DNA of 64,000 nucleotides from Actinoplanes lobatus (GTDB lineage Bacteria; Actinomycetota; Actinomycetes; Mycobacteriales; Micromonosporaceae). Positions 32,905 to 40,978 of the stretch are shown piece by piece (the stretch's first letter is position 1; every line of letters starts with the position of its first letter). A model generated the notes under the pieces. That model worked only from the letters and a program-made list of their open reading frames with translations, was not told the origin of the DNA and ran no database searches. A program made the translations under genes and the position numbers. Location of the stretch: the NCBI RefSeq assembly GCF_014205215.1, contig NZ_JACHNC010000001.1:2299001-2363000 (forward strand). The letters are read 5' to 3'.

Positions 32905-34761
32905 ATGACGCACTACAAGAGCAACCTTCGTGACCTCCAGTTCAACCTGTTCGAGGTCTTCGGAGCGGAGAAGTCGCTCGGCCAGGCGCCGTTCGACGAA
33001 TTCGACCTGGAGAGCGCCCGCGACGTGCTCGCCGAGGTCGACCGGCTGGCCCGGGAGGATCTCGCCGCCAGCTACACCGACGCGGACCGCAACCCACCGG
33101 TCTTCGACCCGGCGACGCACACCGCGCCGCTGCCGGAGTCGTTCAAGAAGTCCTTCGAGACGTTCATGGCGTCCGAGTTCTGGCGGCTCGACCTGCCGAC
33201 CGGCCTGGGTGGCACCCCGGCGCCGCGGAGCCTCGTCTGGGCCGTCGCCGAGCAGATCCTGGGGTCCAACGCCCCGATCTGGATGTACTCGTCGGGTCCC
33301 TCCTTCGCCAACGTCATCTGGCACGAGGGCACCGAGGAGCAGCGCGAGTGGGCCAAGCTCTTCGTCGAGAAGCAGTGGGGCTCGACCATGGTCCTCACCG
33401 AGCCGGACGCCGGTTCGGACGTCGGCGCCGGCCGTGCCCGCGCCATCGCGCAGCCGGACGGCTCGTGGCACATCGAGGGCGTCAAGCGCTTCATCACCTC
33501 GGGTGAGCACGACCTGACCGACAACATCATCCACTACGTCCTGGCCCGCCCGGTGGGCGTCGAGGGCGTCGGCGGACCCGGCACCAAGGGCCTCTCGCTC
33601 TTCATCGTGCCGAAGTACCACTTCGACCCGGCCACCGGCGAGCTCGGTGAGCGCAACGGCGTCTACGCCACCAACGTCGAGCACAAGATGGGCCTCAAGG
33701 TCTCCAACACGTGCGAGATGACCTTCGGTGAGCACGGCACCCCGGCCAAGGGCTGGCTGCTCGGCGAGGTGCACCAGGGCATCCGGCAGATGTTCCTGAT
33801 CATCGAGAACGCCCGGATGATGGTCGGCACCAAGGCGATCGCCACCCTGTCGACGGGCTACCTGAACGCGCTCGAGTACGCGAAGAACCGCGTCCAGGGC
33901 GCCGACCTGCTGCAGAGCGGTGACAAGGACGCCCCGCGGGTCGCCATCACCCAGCACCCGGACGTACGCCGGTCGCTGATGACCCAGAAGGCCTACGCCG
34001 AGGCGCTGCGCGCCCTGGTCATCTATACGGCGACCTGGCAGGACAAGGTCGCCATCGCGGAGGCCGCCGGCGACGAGAAGGCCGCCAAGCAGGCTGCCAA
34101 GATCAACGACTTCCTGCTGCCGCTGGTCAAGGGCGTGGGCTCCGAGCGGGCGTACGAGCTGCTCGGTGCCGAGTCGCTGCAGACCTTCGGTGGTTCCGGC
34201 TTCCTCCAGGACTACCCGCTGGAGCAGTACGTCCGGGACGCGAAGATCGACACCCTGTACGAGGGCACGACCGCGATCCAGAGCCTCGACCTGATCTTCC
34301 GCAAGATCGTCAAGGACAACGGTCAGGCGCTCGGCGTGCTGGCCGCCGAGATCCAGGGCTTCGTCGAGAGCGAGGCCGGCAACGGTCAGCTCAAGGACGA
34401 GCGGCTCGGCCTCGGCAAGGCGCTCGTCGAGATGCAGAACATCCTCGGCATCACGCTGGGCTGGCTGCAGGCGGTCGGCAACGGCGAGGCCCGCGAGCTC
34501 TACAAGATCGGCCTGAGCTCCCGCCGGATCCTGCTCGCCCTCGGTGACGTGGTCCTCGCGTGGCTGCTGCTGCGCCAGGCCGAGGTCGCCCTGAACGCCC
34601 TGAACGGCGAGGTCTCCGAGGCGGACAAGAAGTTCTACACCGGCAAGGTGGCCGCGGCCCGGTTCTTCGTACGGGAGATCCTGCCGCGGATCGGCGCCGA
34701 CCGCCGGATCATCGAGAACACCACCCTCGACCTGATGGACCTGGACGAGGACGCGTTCTGA
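32905..34761 (+). CDS. acyl-CoA dehydrogenase, FadE5-like
   Basis: A 618-residue large-type acyl-CoA dehydrogenase, like mycobacterial FadE5, a broad-range first enzyme of fatty-acid beta-oxidation. It begins [20 protein letters not shown] as those enzymes do and contains [18 protein letters not shown] (FAD-binding signature, about residues 163-180), [20 protein letters not shown], and the catalytic-base region [19 protein letters not shown]. The extra C-terminal helical domain (about 470-618) distinguishes it from the 380-residue class. Single gene with a strong terminator. The promoter motif shared with etfD suggests co-regulation with the enzyme that drains its electrons. Confidence 0.94.
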   Translation: MTHYKSNLRDLQFNLFEVFGAEKSLGQAPFDEFDLESARDVLAEVDRLAREDLAASYTDADRNPPVFDPATHTAPLPESFKKSFETFMASEFWRLDLPTGLGGTPAPRSLVWAVAEQILGSNAPIWMYSSGPSFANVIWHEGTEEQREWAKLFVEKQWGSTMVLTEPDAGSDVGAGRARAIAQPDGSWHIEGVKRFITSGEHDLTDNIIHYVLARPVGVEGVGGPGTKGLSLFIVPKYHFDPATGELGERNGVYATNVEHKMGLKVSNTCEMTFGEHGTPAKGWLLGEVHQGIRQMFLIIENARMMVGTKAIATLSTGYLNALEYAKNRVQGADLLQSGDKDAPRVAITQHPDVRRSLMTQKAYAEALRALVIYTATWQDKVAIAEAAGDEKAAKQAAKINDFLLPLVKGVGSERAYELLGAESLQTFGGSGFLQDYPLEQYVRDAKIDTLYEGTTAIQSLDLIFRKIVKDNGQALGVLAAEIQGFVESEAGNGQLKDERLGLGKALVEMQNILGITLGWLQAVGNGEARELYKIGLSSRRILLALGDVVLAWLLLRQAEVALNALNGEVSEADKKFYTGKVAAARFFVREILPRIGADRRIIENTTLDLMDLDEDAF

Positions 34762-34791
34762 TCAAGCTTTTCCCACTCTCCTGAAAAAAGA

Positions 34792-34835
34792 CGAGAGCCT
34801 GGCGGACAACGACGTCCGCCAGGCTCTCGTTTTTT
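34792..34835 (+). terminator. strong terminator after fadE-like gene
   Basis: A perfect 16-bp stem (34792-34807 with 34814-34829), 6-base loop, followed by T6 (34830-34835) and preceded by A6: a textbook intrinsic terminator. Confidence 0.96.
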
Positions 34836-34900
34836 GGTCGAAGGGTCTACACGGGACGTGGTGATCTGGTTCGCGACCCGAGCTCAGGCCCGCGGGGTGA

Positions 34901-35188
34901 GCCCCGCCAATCAACGCCGGGCCGGCTCTGGCGATCACCAAGGCCCCGAAGAACAAGGCGAAGATCAAGGGCACGACCAAGGTGTACGTGAAAGCCTCGG
35001 ACGGCAGCGGGATCGCGCGGGTCGAGTTGATCGCGAATGGGAAGGTCGTGGCCCGGGACTACACCGCGGGCTACCTGCTCGGCTTCGACGCCAGTAAGCA
35101 GAAGAAGACGATGAAGGTTCAGGTCAGGGCGTACGACAAGCTCGGCAACGTGAAGTACACGAGCACCCGGACCTGGTACCGGAAGTAG
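34901..35188 (+). pseudogene. remnant of a secreted Ig-like domain protein
   Basis: An open frame of about 95 codons that reads as the C-terminal bacterial Ig-like domain found at the end of secreted proteases or adhesins: ITKAPKNKAKIKGTTKVYVK, then GSGIARVELIANGKVVARD, ending KVQVRAYDKLGNV ... TRTWYRK. It lacks any signal peptide, catalytic domain or good start. An in-frame TGA lies at 34898-34900, the first usable start is GTG 34982 in mid-domain, and a terminator ends just upstream. I therefore read it as a 3' remnant after deletion of a larger gene; a small expressed fragment is less likely. Confidence 0.65.
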
Positions 35189-35191
35189 GGT

Positions 35192-35710
35192 TCAGCCGCG
35201 GGCGGTGTGCGAGCGGGTCAGGCGCATCGCCCCCGGTTCGGCCTGCGACCAGGGCTGGTCGCCGCTGTGTACGGCCAGTCCGGAGGTGCGCATCTCGACG
35301 ACCGTGCCGGTGTACTGCTCGTCCGGCACCAGCAGGGCGGACACTTCGGACATGGTCGGATTGTGGCCGACGACGAGGATCGTACGAATGGTGTCTGAAA
35401 CGGCCCGGAGCAACTCGAAGACCTCGCCGCCGCGACCCAGATAGAGCGACTCCTCGTAGTGCACCTCGGGTGCCGGCCGGGGCTCGGGGCCGCTGCTCAG
35501 CGCGATGGCCGCGTTCTGCCAGGTCTGCCGGGTGCGCTTGGCGGGGGAGCAGATCACCAGGTCGGGGTGCAGTCGCTCGTCGGCCAGCCAGACGCCGGCC
35601 GCCTCCGCGTCGGCGACTCCGCGGGGCGCCAGGGCGCGGTCGTAATCGTCGAAGTCGCCGGGGGTTTCGGCCTTGGAATGGCGCAGCAGGATGAGCGTCC
35701 GCGTGGTCAT
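35192..35710 (-). CDS. SixA-type histidine phosphatase
   Basis: A 172-residue histidine phosphatase superfamily protein. The catalytic motif LILLRHSKAE (residues 6-15) has the Arg-His pair with Ser-Lys-Ala, typical of SixA-like phosphohistidine phosphatases; the second conserved histidine is in ILVVGHNPTMSE (about 116-127). SixA in enteric bacteria dephosphorylates phosphohistidine proteins; the actinobacterial substrate is unknown. I use ATG 35710 (MTTRTLILLRHSK), since the upstream extension is not conserved in character. Convergent with the Ig-like remnant. Confidence 0.88.
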   Translation of the reverse strand: MTTRTLILLRHSKAETPGDFDDYDRALAPRGVADAEAAGVWLADERLHPDLVICSPAKRTRQTWQNAAIALSSGPEPRPAPEVHYEESLYLGRGGEVFELLRAVSDTIRTILVVGHNPTMSEVSALLVPDEQYTGTVVEMRTSGLAVHSGDQPWSQAEPGAMRLTRSHTARG

Positions 35711-35823
35711 CGGTACAGCTTGCCTGATTGGAATGTCATGCGGGCGGGTAACGCTCGATCGACGCATTCACCACGGTCGAGCGGCGGCGCCCGGCCGGGC
35801 GGACACCAATCGAGGAGGGTCCG

Positions 35824-36099
35824 ATGGGCATCGGCGCAAGCATTTTCCTGCTGGCTCTGGGGGCGATCCTGGCGTTCGCCGTGGAGGCGGACATCAGCGG
35901 TCTCGACATCGGCGTGATCGGCTGGATCCTGATGCTGGCCGGGCTGGCCGGTCTGGTCATCACGCTGGCGTTCTGGGGTAACCGTCGCCGTACCGTGGTG
36001 ACTCGTACCCGGCAGCCGGTCGCCGGAGCCGATTACACCGAGTATCGCGAGGTCCGACAGGACGACGTCCCGCCGCCGCCTCCCCCGGCGTACTCCTGA
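35824..36099 (+). CDS. DUF6458 family small membrane protein
   Basis: A 91-residue protein with two transmembrane helices (GASIFLLALGAILAFAVEAD and VIGWILMLAGLAGLVITLAF), then a basic linker and a proline-rich C-terminus (DDVPPPPPPAYS). This layout matches the DUF6458 proteins common in Actinobacteria, function unknown. GAGGAGGG precedes the ATG. Followed by a strong bidirectional terminator shared with the hemolysin III gene. Confidence 0.88.
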   Translation: MGIGASIFLLALGAILAFAVEADISGLDIGVIGWILMLAGLAGLVITLAFWGNRRRTVVTRTRQPVAGADYTEYREVRQDDVPPPPPPAYS

Positions 36100-36104
36100 G
36101 ATGT

Positions 36105-36136
36105 GCGAAGGCCCAGGCTGATGCCTGGGCCTTCGC
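36105..36136. terminator. bidirectional terminator
   Basis: A perfect 14-bp stem, GCGAAGGCCCAGGC (36105-36118) with GCCTGGGCCTTCGC (36123-36136) and a 4-base loop TGAT, between the convergent DUF6458 and hemolysin III genes. Confidence 0.9.
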
Positions 36137-36814
36137 TCACGCGTACAGGGCGAAGTAGACCGCGATGTGGTGGCAGATGGCGGCCACCAGCGTGCACGCG
36201 TGGAAGAACTCGTGGTGCCCGAAGACGGTGGGCCAGGGGTTGGGCCGGCGCAGCGCATAGAAGACGGCGCCGACCGTGTAGATCGCGCCGCCCACGATGA
36301 GCAGGACCAGGCAGGTCACCCCGCCGACGTGCAGCACCTCCGGGATGATCGCGACGGCCACCCAGCCGAGTGCCACGTAGAGCGGGGCTCCCGCCCATCG
36401 GGGCAGGTGCGGCCAGACCATCTTCAGCGCGACGCCGCCGATGGCGCCGCCCCAGACCAGGCTGAGCAGGACGACCTGCTGCGTGCCCTCCAGGAGCAGG
36501 ACGCAGAACGGCGTGTAGCTGCCGGCGATGAAGATGAAGATCATCGAATGGTCGGCGCGCCGCATGATCTGGTAGCCGCGCTCGCTCCAGACCCGGCGGT
36601 GGTAGAGCGCGCTGGTCCCGAAGAGCCCGCACACCGTGACGCTGTAGAGCAGGCAGCTCACGAACGGGGCGATGCCGGGGCGGCTCAGCGCGATCGAGCT
36701 GAGCACGATGCCGCAGACCGCGGCGACGAAGAACGCGTACTGATGTAACCGGCCGCGTAGTCGCGGCTTGCCGAGGTCGGTCGGCGACATCCGGAACGGG
36801 GCTGAGGTCGTCAC
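36137..36814 (-). CDS. hemolysin III family (PAQR-like) membrane protein
   Basis: A 225-residue seven-helix membrane protein of the hemolysin III/YqfA/PAQR family, related to eukaryotic adiponectin receptors and thought to be metal-dependent hydrolases. Family motifs are GLFGTSALYHRRVW (Ser/His metal ligands), RADHSMIFIFIAGSYTPFC and the C-terminal FGHHEFFHACTLVAAICHH, where the paired histidines complete the site. I use GTG 36814; ATG 36790 eight codons later is an alternative. Divergent from the pxpBCA operon, with the third TTACT-type motif between them. Confidence 0.88.
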   Translation of the reverse strand: MTTSAPFRMSPTDLGKPRLRGRLHQYAFFVAAVCGIVLSSIALSRPGIAPFVSCLLYSVTVCGLFGTSALYHRRVWSERGYQIMRRADHSMIFIFIAGSYTPFCVLLLEGTQQVVLLSLVWGGAIGGVALKMVWPHLPRWAGAPLYVALGWVAVAIIPEVLHVGGVTCLVLLIVGGAIYTVGAVFYALRRPNPWPTVFGHHEFFHACTLVAAICHHIAVYFALYA

Positions 36815-36838
36815 GTCACCCAGGTTACGGCACCGTAG

Positions 36839-36854
36839 GTTACTAACGGGTAGT
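36839..36854 (+). promoter_or_regulatory. weaker copy of the TTACT-GGGTA motif before pxpB
   Basis: GTTACTAACGGGTAGT matches the etfD and fadE motifs in 13-14 of 16 positions, with one imperfect half-site. It lies 38 bp before pxpB and 24 bp from the divergent hemolysin III start. Function here is uncertain. Confidence 0.4.
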
Positions 36855-36892
36855 GACGCAGGATACGGTTGACGCTGCCGGATGATTTCCCC

Positions 36893-37498
36893 ATGAAGAT
36901 ACGACGGGTGGGGACCGCCGGTTTGCTGATCGAGTGCCCGGACGCCCAACGGGTCGAGGATTGGCGGGCTGAGCTGTGGAAACGTCGTGCCACCGGTGAG
37001 CTGCGGGTGGCGGAGATCGTGCCCGGCGCCCGTACCGTGCTGCTCGACGGAGCGGCTCCCGGGACCGCGGAGGCCCTGCCCGGATGGGAGCCGGCGCCCG
37101 GCAGAATTCAGGCCGAAGGGCCCCTCGTGGAGATCCACACAGTCTTCGACGGCGAGGATCTGGAATCGGTCGCCGACCTGTGGGGGGTCACCGTGGACAC
37201 GGCCGTGCGCCGCCTGGTCGAGACGCCGCTGAGCGTCGCCTTCTCCGGCTTCGCGCCCGGTTTCGCCTATCTGCGCGGGCTCGCCGACGAGTGGGCGGTC
37301 CCCCGGCTCGCCGCTCCGCGGCCTCGCGTGCCGGCCGGATCGGTCGCCCTCGCGGGTGGCTACGCGGGCATCTATCCCACGGCCTCGCCGGGCGGGTGGC
37401 GGCTGGTCGGCCGGACGGATCAAAACCTCTTCGATGTACGACGTGAGCACCCGGCTCTCCTTACCCCCGGGACCCGGGTACGACTGGTGGCGATGTGA
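36893..37498 (+). CDS. pxpB: PxpB, 5-oxoprolinase subunit (KipI-like)
   Basis: A 201-residue subunit of the bacterial ATP-dependent 5-oxoprolinase PxpABC, which opens 5-oxoproline to glutamate. Family motifs are FSGFAPGFAYLRGL (about 126-139), PRPRVPAGSVALAGGYAGIY (146-165) and TASPGGWRLVGRT with the adjacent Asn-Leu-Phe-Asp. Formerly annotated as KipI, allophanate hydrolase subunit 1 or carboxyltransferase. ATG 36893 follows GGATGA; a TTG 24 bp upstream is less likely. Overlaps pxpC by GTGA. Confidence 0.93.
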   Translation: MKIRRVGTAGLLIECPDAQRVEDWRAELWKRRATGELRVAEIVPGARTVLLDGAAPGTAEALPGWEPAPGRIQAEGPLVEIHTVFDGEDLESVADLWGVTVDTAVRRLVETPLSVAFSGFAPGFAYLRGLADEWAVPRLAAPRPRVPAGSVALAGGYAGIYPTASPGGWRLVGRTDQNLFDVRREHPALLTPGTRVRLVAM

Positions 37499-38334
37499 TC
37501 ACCGTGCTGCGGGCCGGCCCGCTCACCACGGTGCAGGACCTGGGCCGGCCGGGGTGGGCGCATCTGGGCGTACCCCGCTCGGGTGCCCTCGACGCGCCCG
37601 CCCTGCGGCTCGCCAACCGTTTCGTCGGCAACCCCGACGACGCCGCCGGGCTGGAGACCACGATGCTCGGCTGCACCCTGCGTTTCGAGCGGCCCGCGCT
37701 GGTCGCCGTCACCGGTGCGGTCGCCGACATCGACGTCGACTCCCGGCCGGTCGAGCGGCTCCGTGGCTGCCAGCTCTTCGAAGTGCCGGCCGGTGGGGTG
37801 GTCGACGTGAAGCGGGCCACCCGGGGAGTGCGCTCCTACCTCGCGGTGGCCGGCGGGATCACGGTCGAACCGGTGCTGGGCAGCCGCTCGACGGACACGC
37901 TCTCCGGACTGGGCCCGGCCCGCCTGGCGGACGGGGACACACTGCCGGTCGGCGTCCCCGCGGCGGCGCCCATGCTGGTCGGGGAGCCGGCACGGCCGGG
38001 CGGGGAACTGGTTCTCGGGATCCGCCTCGGGCCGCGCGACGACTGGTTCGACACGAAAGGGCTGTTCGGATCCCCGTACCGAATCAGCCCGTTGAGCAAC
38101 CGGGTCGGAAGCCGGCTGGCCGGCACCGCCCTGACCCGCACCCGGGCCGGCGAATTGCCCTCCGAGGGCGTGGTGCTCGGCGCCGTGCAGGTCCCGGCGG
38201 ACGGGCAGCCGATCATCTTCCTGGCCGACCATCCCACCACCGGCGGGTATCCGGTCATCGGGGTGATCGACGACGTCGCGCCGCTGGCCCAGGCGCAACC
38301 GGGGACTACCGTGAGGTTCCGTGAGCTGGATTGA
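37495..38334 (+). CDS. pxpC: PxpC, 5-oxoprolinase subunit (KipA-like)
   Basis: A 279-residue partner of PxpB. It starts ITVLRAGPLTTVQDLGRPGW, the typical beginning of this family, and has GVPRSGALDAPALRLANRFV, GGELVLGIRLGPRDDWF, and DGQPIIFLADHPTTGGYPVI. PxpB and PxpC together supply the phosphorylating half of 5-oxoprolinase; earlier names are biotin-dependent carboxyltransferase-like and KipA. Its GTG start overlaps pxpB and its end overlaps pxpA by 14 bp. Confidence 0.93.
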   Translation: MITVLRAGPLTTVQDLGRPGWAHLGVPRSGALDAPALRLANRFVGNPDDAAGLETTMLGCTLRFERPALVAVTGAVADIDVDSRPVERLRGCQLFEVPAGGVVDVKRATRGVRSYLAVAGGITVEPVLGSRSTDTLSGLGPARLADGDTLPVGVPAAAPMLVGEPARPGGELVLGIRLGPRDDWFDTKGLFGSPYRISPLSNRVGSRLAGTALTRTRAGELPSEGVVLGAVQVPADGQPIIFLADHPTTGGYPVIGVIDDVAPLAQAQPGTTVRFRELD

Positions 38335-39088
38335 CCTGAACGCGGACCTCGGCGAGGGCTTCGGCGCCTGGCGGCTGGGTGACGACGACGCCCTGCTGGA
38401 CGTGGTGACCTCGGCGAACGTGGCCTGCGGCTTCCACGCCGGTGATCCGTCCACGATGCACCGGGTGTGCCGGACGGCCGTCGCGAAGGGCGTCGTGATC
38501 GGCGCCCAGGTCGGCTACCGGGACCTGGCCGGATTCGGGCGACGGCGGATCGACTACGACCACGACGAACTGCGGGACGACATCCTGTACCAGATCGGGG
38601 CGTTGGAGGCGTTCTGCCGGGTCGCGGGAGATCGGGTGCGATATGTGAAGCCGCACGGCGCCCTCTACAACACCGCGGCGGTCGATCCCGAGCAGGCGTC
38701 GGCCGTGGTGGACGCCGTGCTGGCCTATGACCCGGCGCTTCCCGTGCTCTGCCAGCCCGGCTCGGAGCTGGCCAGTCAGGCCCTGAACCGGGGCCTGACC
38801 GTCGTCGGTGAGGGCTTCGCGGATCGCGGCTACCTGCCGGACGGGCGTCTCGTGCCGCGTTCCCGGCCGGACGCGCTGGTCCACGAGCCCGGTCAGGTGG
38901 TCCAGCGGGCGGTGCGGATGGCCGCCGACGGTTCGGTGACGGCCGTCGACGGCTCCGCGGTGCCCTGCCCGGTCCGGTCGATCTGCCTGCACGGCGACAC
39001 ACCGGGCGCGGTCGAGTTGGGCCGGGCCGTACGGGACGGACTCCGTGCCGCGGGGCTGGAGGTCCGTCCCTTCACCGGTGACCGTTAG
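38321..39088 (+). CDS. pxpA: PxpA, 5-oxoprolinase subunit (LamB/YcsF)
   Basis: A 255-residue LamB/YcsF-family protein, the third subunit of 5-oxoprolinase. Conserved parts are IDLNADLGEGFGAWRLGDDD (residues 3-22), VTSANVACGFHAGDPSTM (32-49), GVVIGAQVGYRDLAGFGRR, YVKPHGALYN (109-118) and ICLHGDTPGA near the end. GTG 38321 lies inside the end of pxpC. The gene order B-C-A differs from the A-B-C order seen in some bacteria. Ends 3 bp before the convergent thioredoxin/NHL gene. Confidence 0.94.
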   Translation: MSWIDLNADLGEGFGAWRLGDDDALLDVVTSANVACGFHAGDPSTMHRVCRTAVAKGVVIGAQVGYRDLAGFGRRRIDYDHDELRDDILYQIGALEAFCRVAGDRVRYVKPHGALYNTAAVDPEQASAVVDAVLAYDPALPVLCQPGSELASQALNRGLTVVGEGFADRGYLPDGRLVPRSRPDALVHEPGQVVQRAVRMAADGSVTAVDGSAVPCPVRSICLHGDTPGAVELGRAVRDGLRAAGLEVRPFTGDR

Positions 39089-39091
39089 GGG

Positions 39092-40885
39092 TTACCCGTC
39101 CATGCCGCGGAGGATCAGCGGCAGCCGGTCGGGCCCGCTCGGGTCGATCACGATCGGCACGCCCCAGTCCTGACGGGTCAGGTGGCAGGCGCCGAACTCG
39201 GCATCCACATCGCACGTCGCGGCCTGGGCGACGACCTGGAGCACGCCCTTCGGCACGTCCGGGTTGAGCACGATTTTTCGCGACAAGTCGGTGGTGGTGC
39301 CTTCGCCGTCCAGCAGCAGTTCGGCCGGGGACGCCGACACCACCAGCCGCAGCGGCGACCCGAACTGGAAGTCCAGCTTCTGGCCCGGCGCGGGCGTGAA
39401 GATCACGTCGAGGGTGACCTCGCCCGGGGCCAGGTGCGACGGCGGGCGCTCGGTTCTGTGCCGCTCCCCGCTGACCGTCTTCACCACACCCGGGGCCAGG
39501 CGGATCAGCCGGTGCGCGGCCGACTCCACCACGATGACCTGCCCGCCCCTGGTCACCAGGACATCGCTGGGCTCGGCGACACTCGCATCCACCGTGGACA
39601 CCTCGGCCTTCACCGGGTCGAAACGGCGGACCGCGCCGTTGTAGGTGTCCGCCACCAGCACCGAACCGTCGGCCAGCGCCGCCACACCGAGCGGGTGCTG
39701 GAACAGCGCCTCACCCGCCGGGCCATCCACGTGACCGAAATCGAACAGGCCCTGGCCGACCGCGGTGTGCATCACGCCGTCCTCGACATACCGCAGCGCC
39801 GACGTCTCACTGTCGGCGATCCACAGCCGCTTCCCGTCCGCGCTCACCGACAGACCGCTCGGCTGGGCCATCCACACATCCGGCAACGGGCCGTCCCGCA
39901 GCGCCTCGACCGTGGTGCCCGCGTAGACGCCGACCGTGCGCTTGATCGGATCGAACCACCACAGCTGGTGGATGCCGGCCATTGCGATGATCACGCGGTC
40001 GTCGTACCAGGCCAGATCCCACGGCGACGACAAATCGGCGGCGAGGGAGTCGTGGGCGTGATCGTCGACCGCCGACCGCCACGGACGACCGGAACCGGCC
40101 ACCAGCGTGATCTCCCCGGTCTCCAGGTTCAGGCCGCGCAGCTGGTGGTTGACCGTGTCGGCGACCACCACGTCGTAACCCGCGGTTCCGGCCACCGCCT
40201 CGGGCAGCAGAACCAGACCCTGCGGCTCGCTGAACGGCTCACCCCGGACCTCACTGCCGAACCGGCGGACCAGCGTCTCACCGTCCGCGGACAGTTCGGC
40301 AAGCGAGTGCCGGGCCGAGTCGGAGACCAGCAGATTCCCGTTCGGCAGCTCGATCGCCTTACCCGGGAAGCGGAGCAGGCTCTCCGGGGCGGGCGGAGGA
40401 ACGTACGGGCCGTCACCGCGGTGCAGGGTGCCGTCCGCCTCGTGCTTCACGATCAGCTCGTCGATCAGCCGGGACAGGCCCTCGGCGTGCCCCTCGCCGG
40501 CCATCGAGGCGACCAGGTAGCCGGCCGGATCGACCACGGACAGCGTCGGCCAGGCCTTCGCGGCGTACTGCTGCCAGATGTGCATGTCCCCGTCGTCGAC
40601 GACCGGGTGATGCACGCCATACCGCTCGACGGCGGCGGCCAGCGCCACCGGGTCACGCTCGTGCTCGAACTTCGGCGAGTGCACGCCGATCACGACGAGC
40701 GCGTCGCCGTACTTTTCCTCAAGCGGCCGCAGCTCATCCAGGACATGCAGGCAGTTGATGCAACAGAACGTCCAGAAATCCAGAACCAGGATTTTTCCCC
40801 GCAAATCGGCCAGGGTGAGGGCCTTTCCGCCGGTGTTGAGCCAACCGCGACCCTTGAGTTCGGGCGCACGCACGCGAAATTCCAT
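39092..40885 (-). CDS. thioredoxin-like/NHL-repeat protein
   Basis: A 597-residue protein: an N-terminal thioredoxin-like domain (about 1-150) with ILVLDFWTFCCINCLHVLDE, where the redox motif reads C-I-N-C, then a six-bladed NHL beta-propeller (about 175-480; repeated GNLLVSDSARHSLAEL, YDVVVADTVNHQLRGL, GSVLVADTYNGAVRRF) and a C-terminal beta-domain. Similar to human NHLRC2 and actinobacterial homologues. There is no signal peptide, so it is cytoplasmic. Redox partner unknown. The start is ATG 40885 (MEFRVRAPELKG). A long inverted repeat separates it from the upstream gene on the same strand. Confidence 0.88.
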   Translation of the reverse strand: MEFRVRAPELKGRGWLNTGGKALTLADLRGKILVLDFWTFCCINCLHVLDELRPLEEKYGDALVVIGVHSPKFEHERDPVALAAAVERYGVHHPVVDDGDMHIWQQYAAKAWPTLSVVDPAGYLVASMAGEGHAEGLSRLIDELIVKHEADGTLHRGDGPYVPPPAPESLLRFPGKAIELPNGNLLVSDSARHSLAELSADGETLVRRFGSEVRGEPFSEPQGLVLLPEAVAGTAGYDVVVADTVNHQLRGLNLETGEITLVAGSGRPWRSAVDDHAHDSLAADLSSPWDLAWYDDRVIIAMAGIHQLWWFDPIKRTVGVYAGTTVEALRDGPLPDVWMAQPSGLSVSADGKRLWIADSETSALRYVEDGVMHTAVGQGLFDFGHVDGPAGEALFQHPLGVAALADGSVLVADTYNGAVRRFDPVKAEVSTVDASVAEPSDVLVTRGGQVIVVESAAHRLIRLAPGVVKTVSGERHRTERPPSHLAPGEVTLDVIFTPAPGQKLDFQFGSPLRLVVSASPAELLLDGEGTTTDLSRKIVLNPDVPKGVLQVVAQAATCDVDAEFGACHLTRQDWGVPIVIDPSGPDRLPLILRGMDG

Positions 40886-40914
40886 CCGCCCATGGTGCCT
40901 CACGGTGCCTGATA

Positions 40915-40974
40915 GCTTCGCTTCGCTCCGCGGCAAAACGCTGGGCCTGATGGCGCCACGGAGCGAAGCGAAGC
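40915..40974. repeat. intergenic inverted repeat built of CGAAG units
   Basis: GCTTCGCTTCGCTCCG (40915-40930) and CGGAGCGAAGCGAAGC (40959-40974) form a perfect 16-bp stem around a 28-base spacer. It starts 5 bp beyond the stop of the upstream minus-strand gene, so it may act as a terminator, but there is no T-tract and the arms are internally repetitive. Confidence 0.7.
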
Positions 40975-40978
40975 CGAA

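Noticed and set aside
34762..34980. 72-codon minus-strand frame with a hydrophobic start, next to the fadE-like gene
   Set aside because: It is antisense to the Ig-like remnant and runs through the strong terminator; the hydrophobic stretch is the complement of a Lys/Thr-rich strand.
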